Assembly (NCBI RefSeq): GCF_963678635.1
Contig: NC_087063.1
Span: 16,373,006 to 16,437,005, forward strand
DNA length: 64,000 nucleotides
Direction of reading: 5' to 3'
Source of the DNA: Symsagittifera roscoffensis
Taxonomy: Eukaryota > Xenacoelomorpha > Acoela > Convolutidae
Shown here: one piece after another, positions 43,960-57,100 of the stretch
Position numbering within the stretch: position 1 is the stretch's first letter
Layout of the letters: the number at the start of each line of letters is the position of its first letter
Made by a program: the position numbers and the translations under genes
Notes under the pieces: model-generated
Databases searched by the model: none
The model's input: the letters and a program-made list of their open reading frames with translations, nothing else
What the model was told of the DNA's origin: nothing

Positions 43960-44180
43960 AATTTTGATGAATTTTAATGGTTTTATGAAACAAACCATAC
44001 TCAATGAGATACTGTTTAAACTTCCTAATTATAAGTCAAGTCAATGCAAAGCATCCATATTCATATAACCTGGATGAGTACTTCCTAAGCTGGTCGAACA
44101 AATTAGTGACACATTATTTTCAATATAGTCTCTGAATCTGAGTTATTTTGTTTTTCAAGGTTTTGGTTAAAAAAAATTTT
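43960..44180. repeat. Flank repeat, copy 1
   Basis: About 210 bp beginning ttttatgaaacaaaccatac, repeated in the same orientation at about 46800-46990 with a few differences. It lies just outside each inverted-repeat element, so elements I and II plus flanks look like a tandem duplication. Confidence 0.6.
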
Positions 44181-44284
44181 TCAAAATAAAAATTGAAACA
44201 ATAACTTGTTGACTATGTTTTTGATTGATTGGAATGAAAAAAGTCATGGAGTTTTTTTTATATATATATATATTTTGAAACGTA

Positions 44285-46770
44285 TTCATGAAGTATGATC
44301 CGGATAACGAATTTTAAGGGGAAGCAAAATCACCCAAATAACCTTGTCATTGCAGGCCATGTACCTTAGCGGTAAAGAATTATTTCTTTTCAATTTTGAA
44401 ACTTATTAATGCAGAGAACCCATTGAGTGCACAAAACTTCCGTTTCCAGACAAACTTTTACGTGAAAATTTAACATAACGACCAAAATTGTTTTAAAAAA
44501 TTCAGCCACCCTATCCGATTTATGGGCGCAACAAACTTTCATGTACTAACCTAAGTTATTGGTCAGATCTCGTCAAAATTCTTTCAAAATTTGAATTTTG
44601 TAACCATGTGCAGTTTTTTTGTTATTAAAACTGAATCACTTTTATTAGACTTCTATGAAAAATTCTAGCTTGTTCAAAAAATTGCGACGATTTCAAATCG
44701 GATTTTTGATTCGAATTATTTTTTGCTAGAATTGTATTAGGGAAAGTTTGAAAAACTATTAATTTTTCAGGCCTTCAATTTGAGGTTTGCTGTTTTTAAA
44801 CATTTTTTTGACCTTAAATAATTAAAAAAAGACGCAGGAAAAACTGCAAAAGCATCTTTTCGTTGCAATTTTACACAATTACTTTATTTGTTTAAAAAAC
44901 AGCACTCAAACCAAGTTTAAAATCAAACGAAATGAAGGAGAAATCGACTCATTATTTGAACGACCTGAACAAAAGATTTTGAAAAATGAATAAAATAAAA
45001 AACTCTTGTCTTTTTTCGTTTCATTGTGTAGTACTTTGTTTTGATTTTTCTTATGATATTGACCAAACATAGGAAAAAACACCATATGGTATCCATCAGA
45101 AATAGGTTAACTATTGGAAAACTGACATGAAGGACGACATGCTCGTTGCAAAAAAAGAAATGCATGTTTTCTTATTGCTAGAATTAGAAAAATAAAAAGT
45201 CAATCTGAGAAAATATTTCAAAAAAAATAGAATCAACAGTAACAAACGAGAAACGTTTTGATTCGTATTTTTACAGGTTATTAAACAAAAAATGCTTTTA
45301 AAACAAAATCAAGAATGTGATGAAATTGGAAAACGTTAAGTTTATGAAACAATTACTTTTATTAGCAGGAAGATAGTGAAAAATTCATTGAATATCAACA
45401 AGTATTCGGAAATGTGAGTTTATCAATTGAACTACAATGTTGTTAGTTATTTTGAAAGAAAACATCTGCAAATCGTACAAAAAAAACTATCATGATGAAA
45501 AAATTAAAAAGACAGGAGCTGTTATTACACAGGTAAACGCAGGAAAAAAACGTTTATGACCTAAACTGAGAAGCTCAATATGAAGAGCTCAAAAAAGAAC
45601 ACGATTTCGAAAACGATTAATAACCGGTACTTCAAATTTATGCTATGATAAGCTTCAGGCGAGACACTGCTAGAAAAAAAAGCCTTAACAAAAAATAAGT
45701 CACGAATTGTGCTACAGAAATTGGATTCAGAAATTTTTTTTGAAGCTTGCAATAGTGAGAATGCTTATGTGAACAACAAGTTAACAAAATATGTACAAAT
45801 CATTCATGTTTTTAAATAAAAACTCAGGTACACGTTATTTATTTGTTGATTTATATAAGTGTTCAGTATTTTGGCCATTTATGACTGGGCGTGTGGTTCT
45901 CGAACTGTCAAATTCTAATTACTCTGCAAGCAAACTTGAAGTTAATTTGGTTTTGAATGAATGACAAAAAAAACTTTTAGCTGACTTTATTATTCCTCCG
46001 AAGTGCTGGGGTTGTTGCATAGATGTATTGATAACTTTGTGAATTTGATCAACAGATCTGAAAATTAATTAGTAAAATTTTGCCACTTTTTTCTGGGCTT
46101 TGAAAATTTTGACAAATTTATGATCGATCGTAGTAACATTGAAATAAGAGAGTCATCAAAATACTTACGAATAGAAAATTTTCTGATTGGCGTTTATGGA
46201 AAAAAAATTGTTGCAAGCAATCAAAAAAAATTTTAGGAAGAAAAAATAGGCTTTCCCAAAATTAACACCTGAAACATGGGAAATACTGTTATTCTTTTTT
46301 CATCGAATTACTTGAAACAAAGTATTTTTCCAATAAAACATTTGTTAAAAAAATGCAAACTTTAAACTATCAAAATTTTCTTTGCCTCTAGAAAAAGTGA
46401 TTCAATTTCAACAACAAAAAAACTGCTCAGATTTGGAAAACTCACATTTTGTTAATATGCTTATAATTGTCCATGAAAGTTTGTTGAGCTCCAGATACTA
46501 AATCGGTTTAGTGTGGCTGAATTTTTTTTCCACAATTTTTGTCGTTTCGTCAAATTCTTATGAAACAAGTTTTTTTTTTGAAACTCAAAGTTTTTGCAAT
46601 CATTGGGTTCTCTGCTTTTTGAAGCATCCAAAAAATATATACACGGTTATAGTACTACTCTTCAAAGTTACTGTTATTTGGTTCATTTCGTTCAGTTTTG
46701 AAAATGAGTTTATTCGCATAACAATTCAAGATTACCTTGCATTATATATCAATGAGACAAAAATTTCTTA
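44285..46770. mobile_element. ~2.5-kb inverted-repeat element II
   Basis: Left arm about 44285-44560 and right arm about 46480-46770 are reverse complements and are homologous to the arms of element I. The interior matches element I in the same order (for example tatccatcagaaat near 41000 and 45090) with deletions. No intact ORF. Confidence 0.55.
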
Positions 46771-46799
46771 GTTTTTTTTCCCAATTTTGATGAATTTTT

Positions 46800-46990
46800 A
46801 TGGTTTTATGAAACAAACTATACTCAATGAGATAGTATTTAAACTTCTTAAGTACAGATCAAGTCAATGCAAAGCATCCATATTCATATAACCTCGATGA
46901 GTACTTTCTAAGCTGGTCGAACAAATTAGTGACACATTGTTTTCAATTTAATCTCTGGATCTGAGTTATTTTGTTTTTCAAGGTTTTTTG
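46800..46990. repeat. Flank repeat, copy 2
   Basis: Direct copy of 43960-44180, offset about 2,820 bp. Confidence 0.6.
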
Positions 46991-47029
46991 TCACAAAAAC
47001 AAATGTTTCAAAGATATAAAGGCTGTACG

Positions 47030-47640
47030 ACTAACGCACACTTTGCTATGCATTGTTTTTAAGGCTAAGAATTTTTTTGTAATTATGAAAAAAATCATAT
47101 TTTCGAGATAGTAAGAGAAGCAAAATGCTCTACATAAGTCATTGCAAACGAAATATAAAAAAAACTGACCAATTTTTAACCGATACGATTCTTAATTATA
47201 TCTTTTGATGCTGATCAACTGTTCGGATCAATTCTCTGAGTTCAAAACCTTTAGTTAAGGTGATAGCAGATGCTGTAACACCTTGAACTTTATGAGTCAT
47301 ACTGCATAAGGTGACGCAAAACGCTATCAATCCACCTTTTTCTATGCATAAACTTAGATGCTGAGCAACTTTCATGTTCAAGGCAAGAGCAAAAAAACAA
47401 TAGTCATTGAACTAGCAGATGATGGACATGATCGTGGTGAGTCATGTTTAACATAATGAGATAAAATTCTAATCGTCCAGATTTTCAAATACGATTTGGA
47501 TGATGAGCGTTTTTCATGATCATGTCTATGGTCTAAAAATAGAAAGTGGTTGAAATAGCAGATAATGTAACAAAACCTTGATGGGTTGTAGTACAATTAA
47601 TGAGGAAAAATTGTAAAACTGCATGTTCATTAACATATTT
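47030..47640. repeat. Right satellite arm, inverted relative to 38816-39640
   Basis: The reverse complement contains the same cttagatgctgag/tatgcagtat and ctcatcaaggt blocks as the left arm. Together the arms bracket elements I and II in one 8.8-kb inverted structure. Confidence 0.55.
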
Positions 47641-48614
47641 TGCTTAAGTTTGCCTAAGTTTGTTTATATGAAATACTCAGACTGTTAAGCTATTGAGTGT
47701 TTAATTGACATGCATACTTATGGAACTTAGCCTAGAAAGTTCAAGCTTTTTAATTTACCTTGTTGAAACTATCCAGCAACCACCGGTAAGAGTTTGAAAT
47801 TTAAACGCTGCAAAAAAAATTAGTAGTTCACGGATTTATTAAAAATTTAATAGTGCTAGCAGTTTTTGGTGCTAGCATTTTTTCGAATGAACAGAAACTA
47901 ATTTTTTATGTTTCAAAATGTTGTTCCGAGCTTTTACCCGCGCCTTAGTTCACCCCTTGGTTAAGATTGTTTTAATAACGTATTAATTAGGAAGAGTTTT
48001 TTTGCTATAGATTCTTGGTATAGAAACATTTTCGGTTGAACTTTATCTTTTTGGTGAGCAACTAGTGTAACACAACTTTTAATCAGTTCGTCAACTCCTG
48101 CGTCAATTCGGTTATTTTTCCAGTGAATAGACAGTTTTTGAGAATTCCTGCTTTAATATTCGTTCTGTTTGACAATTGTGCATAGTTCTACATTAAGTAT
48201 GTCTCATTGGGTAAAACTATTTCAATTTTGTAAAATTGTTTTTAGATGCCTTGTTCAAATAATTTTGGAAAAAGTCTAGGCTTCGAAATTTGTTTAAATT
48301 TTACCTTAAATTGGTAAAAAGAAGTTTCAGAATTGGAAGAAATATTGCTAGTTTTTTTTCTAAGTGTTCGTACAATTTTAACCATTTCGTTTTTTTTCTG
48401 TACAAATCTACAGAAAAAAAACAAAGATGTATGTGTAGTTCAACCCTAAAAACCTCAACAGATTGAAATGTAAATCAATTTTTAATGATTCATTTGAGCA
48501 AACATTAACAAAATTTTTGCTACAAAAAATACAAATACAAAATGTGCTTAGTTTGCTTATTTTTCTATGCGAATTATCCAAAGTTCATTTGTCATAAGCA
48601 ATTTCAATCTAAGT
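47641..48614. other. AT-rich spacer
   Basis: No ORF, exon-like segment or repeat that I can support. Confidence 0.4.
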
Positions 48615-48985
48615 CAGGGGTGTTTTCGACCTCCTGCCGACCCAAAGGGTCCCCATTTGAACTAACTTGAGATATGTATTTCTTTTTTCGCTGACAGACC
48701 CTAAAATTTTACTAAAGGCACCTTTGACGCCAAAATTACTAATTTTGAGATGCAAGCGCGCGCCAAAAAAACTCAATTTCTTGGGCCAGTTTTTCCAAAA
48801 AGTGCCTAAAAACTCCTTTTTTGGACGGTTTTCAAAATTTCGCATGCGGTGCAAAAGTTTAGCCAGCAGAGGGTCTTTTTAGTGCTTTTGGAGTACTCGA
48901 AAAAACAAACGAAGGTCCGCAAAAGTTTCGAAATCTTCTTTAAAATCCGCTCTTCCGCACTCAAAAAATCTCAGATCCACCCCTG
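48615..48985 (+). mobile_element. hAT-like MITE family, diverged copy 1
   Basis: Starts caggggtg and ends cacccctg. Internal landmarks shared with the other three copies: ctgccgacccaaagggtcc, gcgcgcgccaaaaaaa and a kmer around ccaaaaagtgcctaaaaa. Target-site duplication is no longer recognisable. Confidence 0.65.
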
Positions 48986-49404
48986 GCTTATGTTATTTTG
49001 ACCTATTTGCATTGGTTGCGTTGTTTGAAGTGAGAAGGATGTTTTTAAGAAACTGTGCCTACGAGGGCTTAAGAACTTAGAGTTTTTCCTGTTTTTCACG
49101 CTCAGAAAGTTTCAAACTTTTATTTTTGGCTCACTGGTGTCTGAGCAAAGGTTATCGTTTTTGTTAAGGCTTCTAAAAGGTTATTGCAATGTTAATTTGA
49201 GCAGAAAAGTGTCTTTCAACGTTTTCTTCTCAAAACAAACTTCTTACACGTCAAATTGAGACCAGCGTAAAGAAAATTTGGCTGATTAAACTTTTAAAGA
49301 TTTTTATGGGGCTATTTGCGCTTTTCTGTCGGCTGCAGCCTGGGACATAGAAGTTGCAATTTTTTTTCAAAGAGCGAATAAACGAATTTTTTTTTCATTT
49401 CTTT

Positions 49405-50206
49405 CTGCAACCTTTTAAGATAGAGTGCTGAAATTTTAACAAAAATGTATATGAAGTTAATTGAATTGGCTCAAAATTGAAAGGGATCTATTGAAAAATC
49501 TTGTTTTGAAGGCGTAAATTAGCCAGTATAGCATAACTAGTTTTAGATATGTTCTTGACGTGAACACAACTTTGCAAACAGTATAATTAATTTGAATATA
49601 TGGGCTCAAATAAAATTTTTGGGAAGCTGATGAGCGTGACGTGCTCTTTATACTGCCGACAATTTACAGATACCAGAATTCACAGATACCAGAGTTAATT
49701 GGTCTGGCGTAAGAAAAAAGAATAAGTTTTTATAAAAAATTTTGCACTGATGATCAATTGCAGTCATAAGAAAAACGTTCCAGCAAATATTTCGGCAAAA
49801 TTACTGCGCCAATCTATGCACAAGACTGTCATTAGCAGTTGTGTTAGTTCTGTAAATTTTCTCCAATTTTTTGGTTTAAAATCTCAAGAAGAATTAGTGT
49901 ATATGTCATCAAAACATATTTGACCTTTTTACGACGCCGCAACAAGTACTTCTGTTATTTCTGTTCTCTGTCATGTTTCGGCGGTATAAAGAGTAAGTCA
50001 CGCTCATACGCTTCTTAAAGAACTAATTTGAGCCCAAATGTTCAAATTCCTTATACTCTAAAAATACCTCTAAAACTAGTTATGATATACTGGTTAATTT
50101 AAGCCTTCAAAACAAAATTTCTTAAGTTTTGGCTCAGTTGAGCTCTTTCAATAAGTTTTATCTATGTTTTGTCAGCATTTTATACCTGTATCTGAATTAG
50201 TTGCAG
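49405..50206. mobile_element. ~800-bp foldback element
   Basis: Left arm about 49405-49640 and right arm about 49970-50206 are diverged reverse complements. Paired blocks are ctgcaac/ttgcag at the tips, the ttttgaaggcgtaaattagcc type, and the gagcgtgacgtgctctttata type. No ORF. Confidence 0.6.
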
Positions 50207-50501
50207 AAAAAAAACAAAAAAAAAGTTAATAAAAGGTATTTCATTTGCTTGTTGAAAACAAAACGTTGCAAATTCTATATCCCGTGACTGTAGTTTGCCA
50301 TTTTTTGCTGACTGGCAAATGATGCGAAACTCGGCTACTCCTCTGAGTGAAAAAAAATTGTTTCTACATATTCTTTAATTTATTAATCAAGAGGAGCTTT
50401 GTATTAAGGTTTGAGCGCATTTTTCCGTTATACAAACCTAACACATTTTTGTAGTTTTGCTGCAACTCTGCAAACTTTTTGCTGTAACTTCATTTAAACA
50501 G

Positions 50502-50631
50502 CCTGATCTATATCAGCTTTCAGCGAGCACACTATTCACGGCCCATACTAACGGTGTAAAGTTTGTTCAATTGAAACATCCGCGTAAAGCACTGAAGTGG
50601 GAGTTGTTGGACGCAATGGCTGGTGTTCTTG
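50502..50631 (+). CDS. Isolated putative exon
   Basis: Acceptor ttcatttaaacag (phase 0), 43 codons without a stop, donor CTT G|GTGAAAA (phase 1). The peptide includes LYQLSASTLFTAHTNGVKFV and KALKWELLDAM. It is compositionally protein-like and richer in GC than its surroundings. No family is recognised and no partner exon with matching phase was found. Confidence 0.35.
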
Positions 50632-51752
50632 GTGAAAATATTTTAATTGGTTTTACTTTCGGATTCTTTTTGATAATCAACAACGCAGAAATCGAGTTTT
50701 ACTTGATTTCACGCCTTGTAAATTTTCTATTGTAGTTCTGGAGAAACGAAATGTATCAGTTTCCCAAAGAATAACTTTGCATCCATACATTTAGATGTTG
50801 AATGCATCTGCTGTTCACAAGAAAGTTGCAACAAAATGAGTTTATCTCAATGTATTTTTGCTGAGAGGAGAAATAACGCCTGCAAAACGAAACTTTTGAG
50901 GTGGTAATCCAGATTGATCTCTTCAAAAAGTTCATCAATCCTTATCTGCTCAACTTTAACCCTGCATCAGAGTAGTTGCAAATAAAACGACACAAAGGAG
51001 AAGAAATTATACATTTGTTTGCCAGGCTGAAAAAAAAGATACATTTGTTTGTCTGTATAGAAGAAACACAGTTTCGCTTCTGATGATTCTTCAGAAATTT
51101 CAGACTCTTTGATGATAATTGAATTTAACGTTCCTCAAGAACTTGTTGGCGTGCTGTAGCCAAAAAGTGGTAGATTTTTGTTCGGTCGGACCTGATGTGG
51201 AAATGGTTCATGCAACTAAATTTTTGTAGTGCAAAAATATCTGCAGTGTAAAAATTACCCTTTAATTAGTTACTCTGATTATGAAAGAAACCCTTTACTG
51301 CTCTTAAGGATCACAAGAGAATCAATTGAAGAATTCAGGTTCACGATAAGCTAGTTTCTTCAAACACGTTCATTAATGGCGTGAAAATTTTTATCCTGTT
51401 TCAATGCCAACTAGCGAAAAAAAGTACATGAATCAAATTTTAGAAGTAAGTTAGAAGAAACATCAACTAATTAAAAGTTAAATGTAAATTCCAAGAGGGG
51501 AACCTTTGGTTTATCGCCACATATGGATATTCTCTTTTACTATATAGTACATGCCATATATTATGAAAAACTACATTAATGTATTATAGAACCATAAGAT
51601 TACTTAAATCTCAGTAGGCGATGACGTATTTCCATTACACTTAAATTAACTTGATTAAAAGTGGTCAAAAACCTTCACCTCAGAAGTTAACTTATTTTGT
51701 CATCTCTGATTTTCCTTTTCCCTCTTGGTCTGTCGCTGGAACATCAAACCAG

Positions 51753-51902
51753 ATGAAGAAGCTCTGTATAACAGAGAAATCTAAAGTTAGCTGGTCCCTT
51801 TTGTATCCAGGGCAGCCCGGGGAAATAGTATTGTGGTATGATTCAATCTGTTTCCCTCAAACCGTACTAAAAGCTGAATTGATAGTTCAGTTTTTATATA
51901 TA
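51753..51902 (+). CDS. Isolated putative exon
   Basis: Pyrimidine-rich tract and acceptor before ATGAAGAAGCTC. The frame encodes KLCITEKSKVSWSLLYPGQP and GEIVLWYDSICFP, then continues to 51986. The donor is unclear (GTACTAAA at 51860 is one option). The aromatic-rich content looks like a beta domain. Function unknown. Confidence 0.3.
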
Positions 51903-52184
51903 ATAACTCTTTCGTTGATAACAAACATTTTCATGGCGGGCAACTTGCATAGGGCATGTTTAAAACCTAAAAAGGATTTGAGGTAAGCTAATTGGTACAG
52001 CCTAATATTTTTTTTTCGTTTACTATTCAACGATTTATTTGTACAGTGCTGATTTCGGGACAAAATGAAAAAAAACTTGAAATGTAAATTGCGCTCATCT
52101 GAAATCGGATTGACTCTAGACAAAAAAGATGATACAAAACTTTCAGCCTTACAAAAATTTCAACAGAATTAATATGCTTCATTT

Positions 52185-52611
52185 CAGGGGCGGATTTAGG
52201 GGGGGTGGGGGCGGACGCTTCCTCTCAGGGATTCGACCCCCTGCCGACCCAAAGGGTCCCCCCTTTGGTACTTTTTAAGAAATCCATTTTTGGCCAACCG
52301 ACCCTAAAATTTTTCTAAAGGCGCCTTTGGCGCTAATATATTCTATTATTTTTGAGGTGGGAGCGCGCGCCAAAAAAACGCAATTTTTTGGTCAAAATTT
52401 TCCAAAAAGTGCCTAAAAACACCTTTTTTGGACTGTTTTTTCAATTTTTGCCTGCGGCGCAGAAAATGTTGCCAAAAAAGGGACTAAACCATCCTTAGGG
52501 AGAGCTCAAAAATCATTTCGGTTGACCTAAAAAAAAAAAGTCGACAAAATTTTCGAAATTTTTTTTAAAAATCCCCCCCCCCACCTCGAGAAAATCCTAG
52601 ATCCGCCCCTG
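52185..52611 (+). mobile_element. hAT-like MITE, intact copy 2 (427 bp)
   Basis: Inverted ends caggggcggat / atccgcccctg, flanked by an exact 8-bp duplication CTTCATTT (52177-52184 and 52612-52619). TIR start and 8-bp duplication are hallmarks of hAT-mobilised elements. No coding capacity. Confidence 0.9.
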
Positions 52612-52685
52612 CTTCATTTTAATTTGCAAAAATCGGGTCCAAAATTTAACCCCAAAAGCGACAATATTTTGCAGTTTTATAAAAG

Positions 52686-52996
52686 ATTACGCCGAAATTA
52701 TTGATTCAATTGCTGAAAAAAATAAATCAATGTGAGCCATTTCTGTTGTCCAACAATGTTCAATAGGGGCTCAATCTCCAAAATTGGTCGCAGAATTTTT
52801 TTCAAATTTTTTTAATGTTTTAAAGTAAAAATTGGTACTTAATATAATCAAATTGCCATGTTTTGGTTATCAAACAAAAATAATTTTTTTTATACAAAAC
52901 TGGAGCAATTATAGCCTTCTAAAATTATGTCGGGTATATAAGAGGCTCACTTTGATACATTGTTTTCAGCAATTGAACTAATATTTTCGGCGTAAT
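52686..52996. mobile_element. 311-bp TIR element (attacgccgaaa ends)
   Basis: Left arm 52686-52738 and right arm 52944-52996 pair over about 50 bp (attacgccgaaa ... gtgagcc) with mismatches. No clear duplication at the ends. Confidence 0.65.
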
Positions 52997-53775
52997 TTTT
53001 GATAGACTGAACAAAAATTGAAATCCTTTGTTTTTGGAATTGAATTTGATCCAAAAAGTTTGTAAAAAAAATGCACCATAAAAATTCCGATAAAATTCTA
53101 CGCAAGTTTTGTCATCATACTTTTCTGTCTAAAATCAACCCAATTTGAGAAAAACACCTTTTGAATTTCAAGTTCAATTGGTTTCGTCTGGACAATTTGA
53201 ATCAGCATCATAGACAAATTTTTTTTTAAATAATGCTTGACTTTAAATAATGCTTGACTTTGAGTGGGAAAAGAGGGATGCAGGTTTTTGACATTTTTTT
53301 TCAAACAGTTTTGTTTTTTAAATTGTTTTTACCGGTTTTTATTTGAGATACTTTAAAGGGCAATCAGAGCACACACGAAACTGTCCTGATACAATAAGAA
53401 TTTTGCATTATAGCTGCGATTGTTGTATGATAAATACCATATAAAATCTGCAAAATTGCTATTTTTTTCCAATAAACAGCAAAATACAATAGTGTGGCTC
53501 CCAAGAGAGCAAGGCTAGTCCTGTAAAGTCCAAAAAAACTGACTTTTATGCAGTTTTTCTAAACACCATAAAACACCATACTTCAACAGTTCGACTTCCT
53601 AGAAAAAAAACGGTAGAAGAACAGCCGGTTGCTTTTCAAATCACACAAAATTGTTTGAATTCTTTTAATATTACGATTCATTTTTGTTAAACTGCTTGTG
53701 CTGTACTACAAGTTTGTTTTTTCCATGCAAGTCACACATATTTGTTTTCAGTTTTTGTGTTCAGTTTTATTGCAG

Positions 53776-53866
53776 CATGCACATGCAACGAAACGCTAAA
53801 TTACAATCGATGCTGAAGATATTTATGCAGGCGATTGTAATTATTTTGAGTTTTGAAGAAAATAAG
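53776..53866 (+). CDS. Putative short exon
   Basis: Acceptor cagttttattgcag, one base, then 30 codons (MHMQRNAKLQSMLKIFMQAI, ending SFEENK) and donor AAG|GTAATG in phase 0. It could splice to the acceptor at 54362-54364. Weak evidence, based on splice sites and an open frame only. Confidence 0.25.
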
Positions 53867-54361
53867 GTAATGCTGTGCTCAGTGTAGATTTTTTTCAGAC
53901 AGTTTTTGGAGAAAAAAATGGTTATTTGGGCTCGGAATAGTTTTTTTCAATCAAAGTAAAATTTTACCACTAGCCGTTGGGAACATACGTTTTTTGACCT
54001 AAGGAAAGATCACTTTTAAAACTACGAATTTTGGTTAAATGAAGCGCAGTATGTTTGGTTTTATTATTGCGTAAACGCCGCTTAGAAACTGTTGCAATTT
54101 ATATTGAGGCAAAAGCTGTATGTTCTGATCATTCCTAGGTTAGAAACACATCACTTTAAGCTTGACATAGAGTAGGGGAGGGTGGTGTTTTGGGGAAAAA
54201 TGGTAAAATTTTTAAAATTATTTTTCTGTTTTAACAAATCACTTCGGTTAATCTTAAAGTAAAGTGTTAAGGCACCTAAAGACTTGGATTATTTTAGCAG
54301 TATCTGCTTTATATTTTTTTCGTATGCGAAGTGTAATTTCGCCTCTGTTTGATTTTAATCG

Positions 54362-54411
54362 CAGACTCCACAGGTCCATTCCACGAGTTCCAGAATAAGA
54401 CACTACTGAGT
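54362..54411. repeat. LINE target-site duplication, left copy (~50 bp)
   Basis: Begins cagactccacaggtccattc. Repeated at 55426-55475 with three mismatches in 50 bp. The left copy directly follows a splice-acceptor-like tttaatcgcag. Confidence 0.8.
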
Positions 54412-55311
54412 TTCGACTTCTGTAGAGAATTAGCCTCCGATGCGTTTACTTTCGCTGACGATGCCAAATTGCTGTCTATAAGACAACGTCTCTCTCAGCC
54501 GCATGTTCTGCAGCATGACATGCAATTGCTTCAACGATGGTCAGAAAACAATAAGTTACCGTTCAACCTGGAGAAATGTCATGTTATGTCTTTTACCAAA
54601 TTGAACCTGCAGGTCTTCATAGGTGACCACCTCCTGACCCAGTCAACTGAAGAAAAAGACCTTGGTGTTATGATAACGAATGACTTGAAGTGGAATACGC
54701 ACATACTTTCCCGTTGTAAAAAAGCTCATTGCGTGCTACATATGTTGATGAGAAATGTATCTCCTCTTACATCTTGGAGAACCAAATGTGACTTGTATAA
54801 GTCTATGGTGCTACCGGTGCTGACCTATTGTTCTCCGGTTTGGTCTCCATCAAAAGCCGCCCTCACAAAACTTGAACAGGTACAGAAGCGAGCCACAGCT
54901 TGGATTCTTAGTTACGACTGTACTTACAGAGATCCCTTAGTCTTCTTGAATTTGTTACCACTAACGCTGAATCTTCAAATTTATGACCTCCTGACTTTCT
55001 CAAAGATCGTGAATGGTGTGAATGACTTCAACTGGCATAAGTGCATCATTTTCAAGAGCTCTATTAGTACTCGTTCAGACTCAGCAATTTTCGTTGATCT
55101 CCCGAAAGTGAAGAAAGAGAGCTCGAGACAAAACTTTTTCTTCCAAACTGGACGCGTGGTAAATCAGATCCTTGCCTTCGTTGATGTCTATACTCTGGTT
55201 GGCCTCAAACAGCGTTTACTGAAGTTCTTTTGGTCTTACTTTCATACAAACTACAACTTCTATCATCCATGCTCTTGGCGCTTTGCCTGTGACTGCTCAC
55301 AGTGTCGTTGA
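54412..55311 (+). pseudogene. LINE ORF2 fragment (RT palm/thumb and C-terminus)
   Basis: Begins inside the RT domain just before FADDAKLL, the FADD catalytic box. It continues through LPFNLEKCHVMSF, the DLGVMITNDLKWNTHI strand motif, the LVLPVLTYCSPVWSP-type block and LEQVQKRATAWIL, and ends with a Cys-rich C-terminus (ACDCSQCR) before TGA. This is the order seen in CR1/L2/Rex1-type elements. The endonuclease and most of RT are missing through 5' truncation, not mutation, and the surviving frame is open. Confidence 0.85.
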
Positions 55312-55425
55312 TTTTATTGTTGTGTTTCAGGGAACAATCCCTTCAAATCATTTTGATTTGCAAATCCTTTATAATAATCATAATAATAATAATAATCATA
55401 ATAATAATCATAATAATAATAATCA
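54412..55425 (+). mobile_element. 5'-truncated CR1/jockey-like LINE insertion
   Basis: About 1 kb between long duplications. It holds the 3' end of an ORF2, a short 3' UTR and a tail of irregular ataat/catnn repeats (about 55370-55424). Length, 5' truncation, repeat tail and long duplication together indicate target-primed reverse transcription. Confidence 0.85.
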
Positions 55426-55475
55426 CAGACTCCACAGGTCCATTCCACGAGTTCCAGAAATAGACACTACAGAGT
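55426..55475. repeat. LINE target-site duplication, right copy
   Basis: Partner of 54362-54411, directly after the ataat tail. Confidence 0.8.
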
Positions 55476-57100
55476 CTGCAGCATGTATATGCAGACAATT
55501 TTTTTCCAGACTCTAGAGTTGAGCATATTTTTAGGGATGTAATTGAACATACTTGCTATCATCATTAAAACGTTGATTATAACACCTTTATGCCTTCAGA
55601 CGCTGGGAAGAATTTCTAACTTCTTTCATCAATATTAGCGGTTAATCCGGTTAATTTCAGGCCGCTTAACTCCAAATTGAATTTCTGTCAGCGCAAAATG
55701 TGTTGCATAACCCTGATTTTCAAGTTCAATGCAAACATGATACAACGGTACAAGCTTTCTTCGTTTATATTCGTTCTTTCTTGCGATATATCTCTTTCTA
55801 TTGTTTGACTGCACTTTGGTTATGATTGAAATAGTTTCACGAGTGTTACTTTTGAAATGATTTTTTAATGAATTACTTTGCCGGTGGTTTCTATTGTTTT
55901 TACTTAATAACTTGGCAAAGTATACTTTATGACGGTCATATAATTTTGGTATACCTGTGCTTTTGTTTAACTTACTTTTCTCTTCATCGATAAATTAAAT
56001 TAAAAAATGTCATTTGGCCAATTTCCTGTACCCCATCTTTTTGATATATTACCAGGGTAAAATGTACGGCCAATTTTCGCAATCAACTAACAATTCTCTA
56101 TTTGTTTTTCAGTTCACTTGAAAATTGTTCACCTTACGATTACCTGTTTGAAAATTTACACTCGCTGTTTGAGGCCTGAGTTAACCGTATAAATACAGAC
56201 GGACTACTATTGTTTCAAACAGTCACTTTTGTTTTATCCTCTGCTCCCCTTGGTTGTTAGTTTTATTTGATCGCGGGATTTTTATGGTGCAAACTCAGAC
56301 TCATCAAAGAAATGGGAATTAGAAAATTATGACGCACTTTCTGAACACACTTTTGCTTTTTCTGTTTGAAAAGAAAAACAGGTCGAAAAACTTAACTCAG
56401 CTCAAACATTGAAACTTCATAGCAAATTCTCGCTCATCAACATGAGGTGTACAAATGAAAAATTGACAAAACTCAAGCAACGAGTATGATTTATTGTTTG
56501 AAACAGTATAGATCTATAGATCTAATGGCTTATTGTTGGAACGAGTAACATATGTTTGTCATTAGCGGTCCAATTTCATACTTTTTTCTTTTGCCCCTGA
56601 TGTAAGCTGATTTTTTGAACCAATTCACCGGATCAAAATCAAGCTCAGACTGTTTTTGCGGTAAAAAAAAAGAAATCAGAGTTAATGGTCCATTTCGCAC
56701 CAAGTAAATTGGTTCACAAATGGGCGCCATTTTCCATTTGGCAGTATAATAAATTACTTTTCATGACGTAAATTCGGAGTTTATTTATAGAGACCCCAAT
56801 TGAGTTATTTTAGTGAAGTGATCTCTTTTGGTTGATTAATCGAATCGGGTCATTTTCACGTAATTCTGGTGTCATATGTCCACTTAATTCCAAAATAATC
56901 TCCATACCTTTATCACGCTGTGATACTTTTAAATTTGGCGGTCGCATCAAATTTGTGTATGACATCAGCCTAACTGATTGGTGATGTTATATTTCCATTC
57001 TATCAACCTTTTTAAACTTTTTCAAAGTGTCTTATTTTGGACTACTCGAACATTTGGATGATGGCCGTACAAACTTCAAAACAATTACCCATTAAATTAA
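55476..57100. other. Spacer without recognisable genes
   Basis: AT-rich. Nothing with splice-site and frame support was seen on either strand. Confidence 0.4.
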
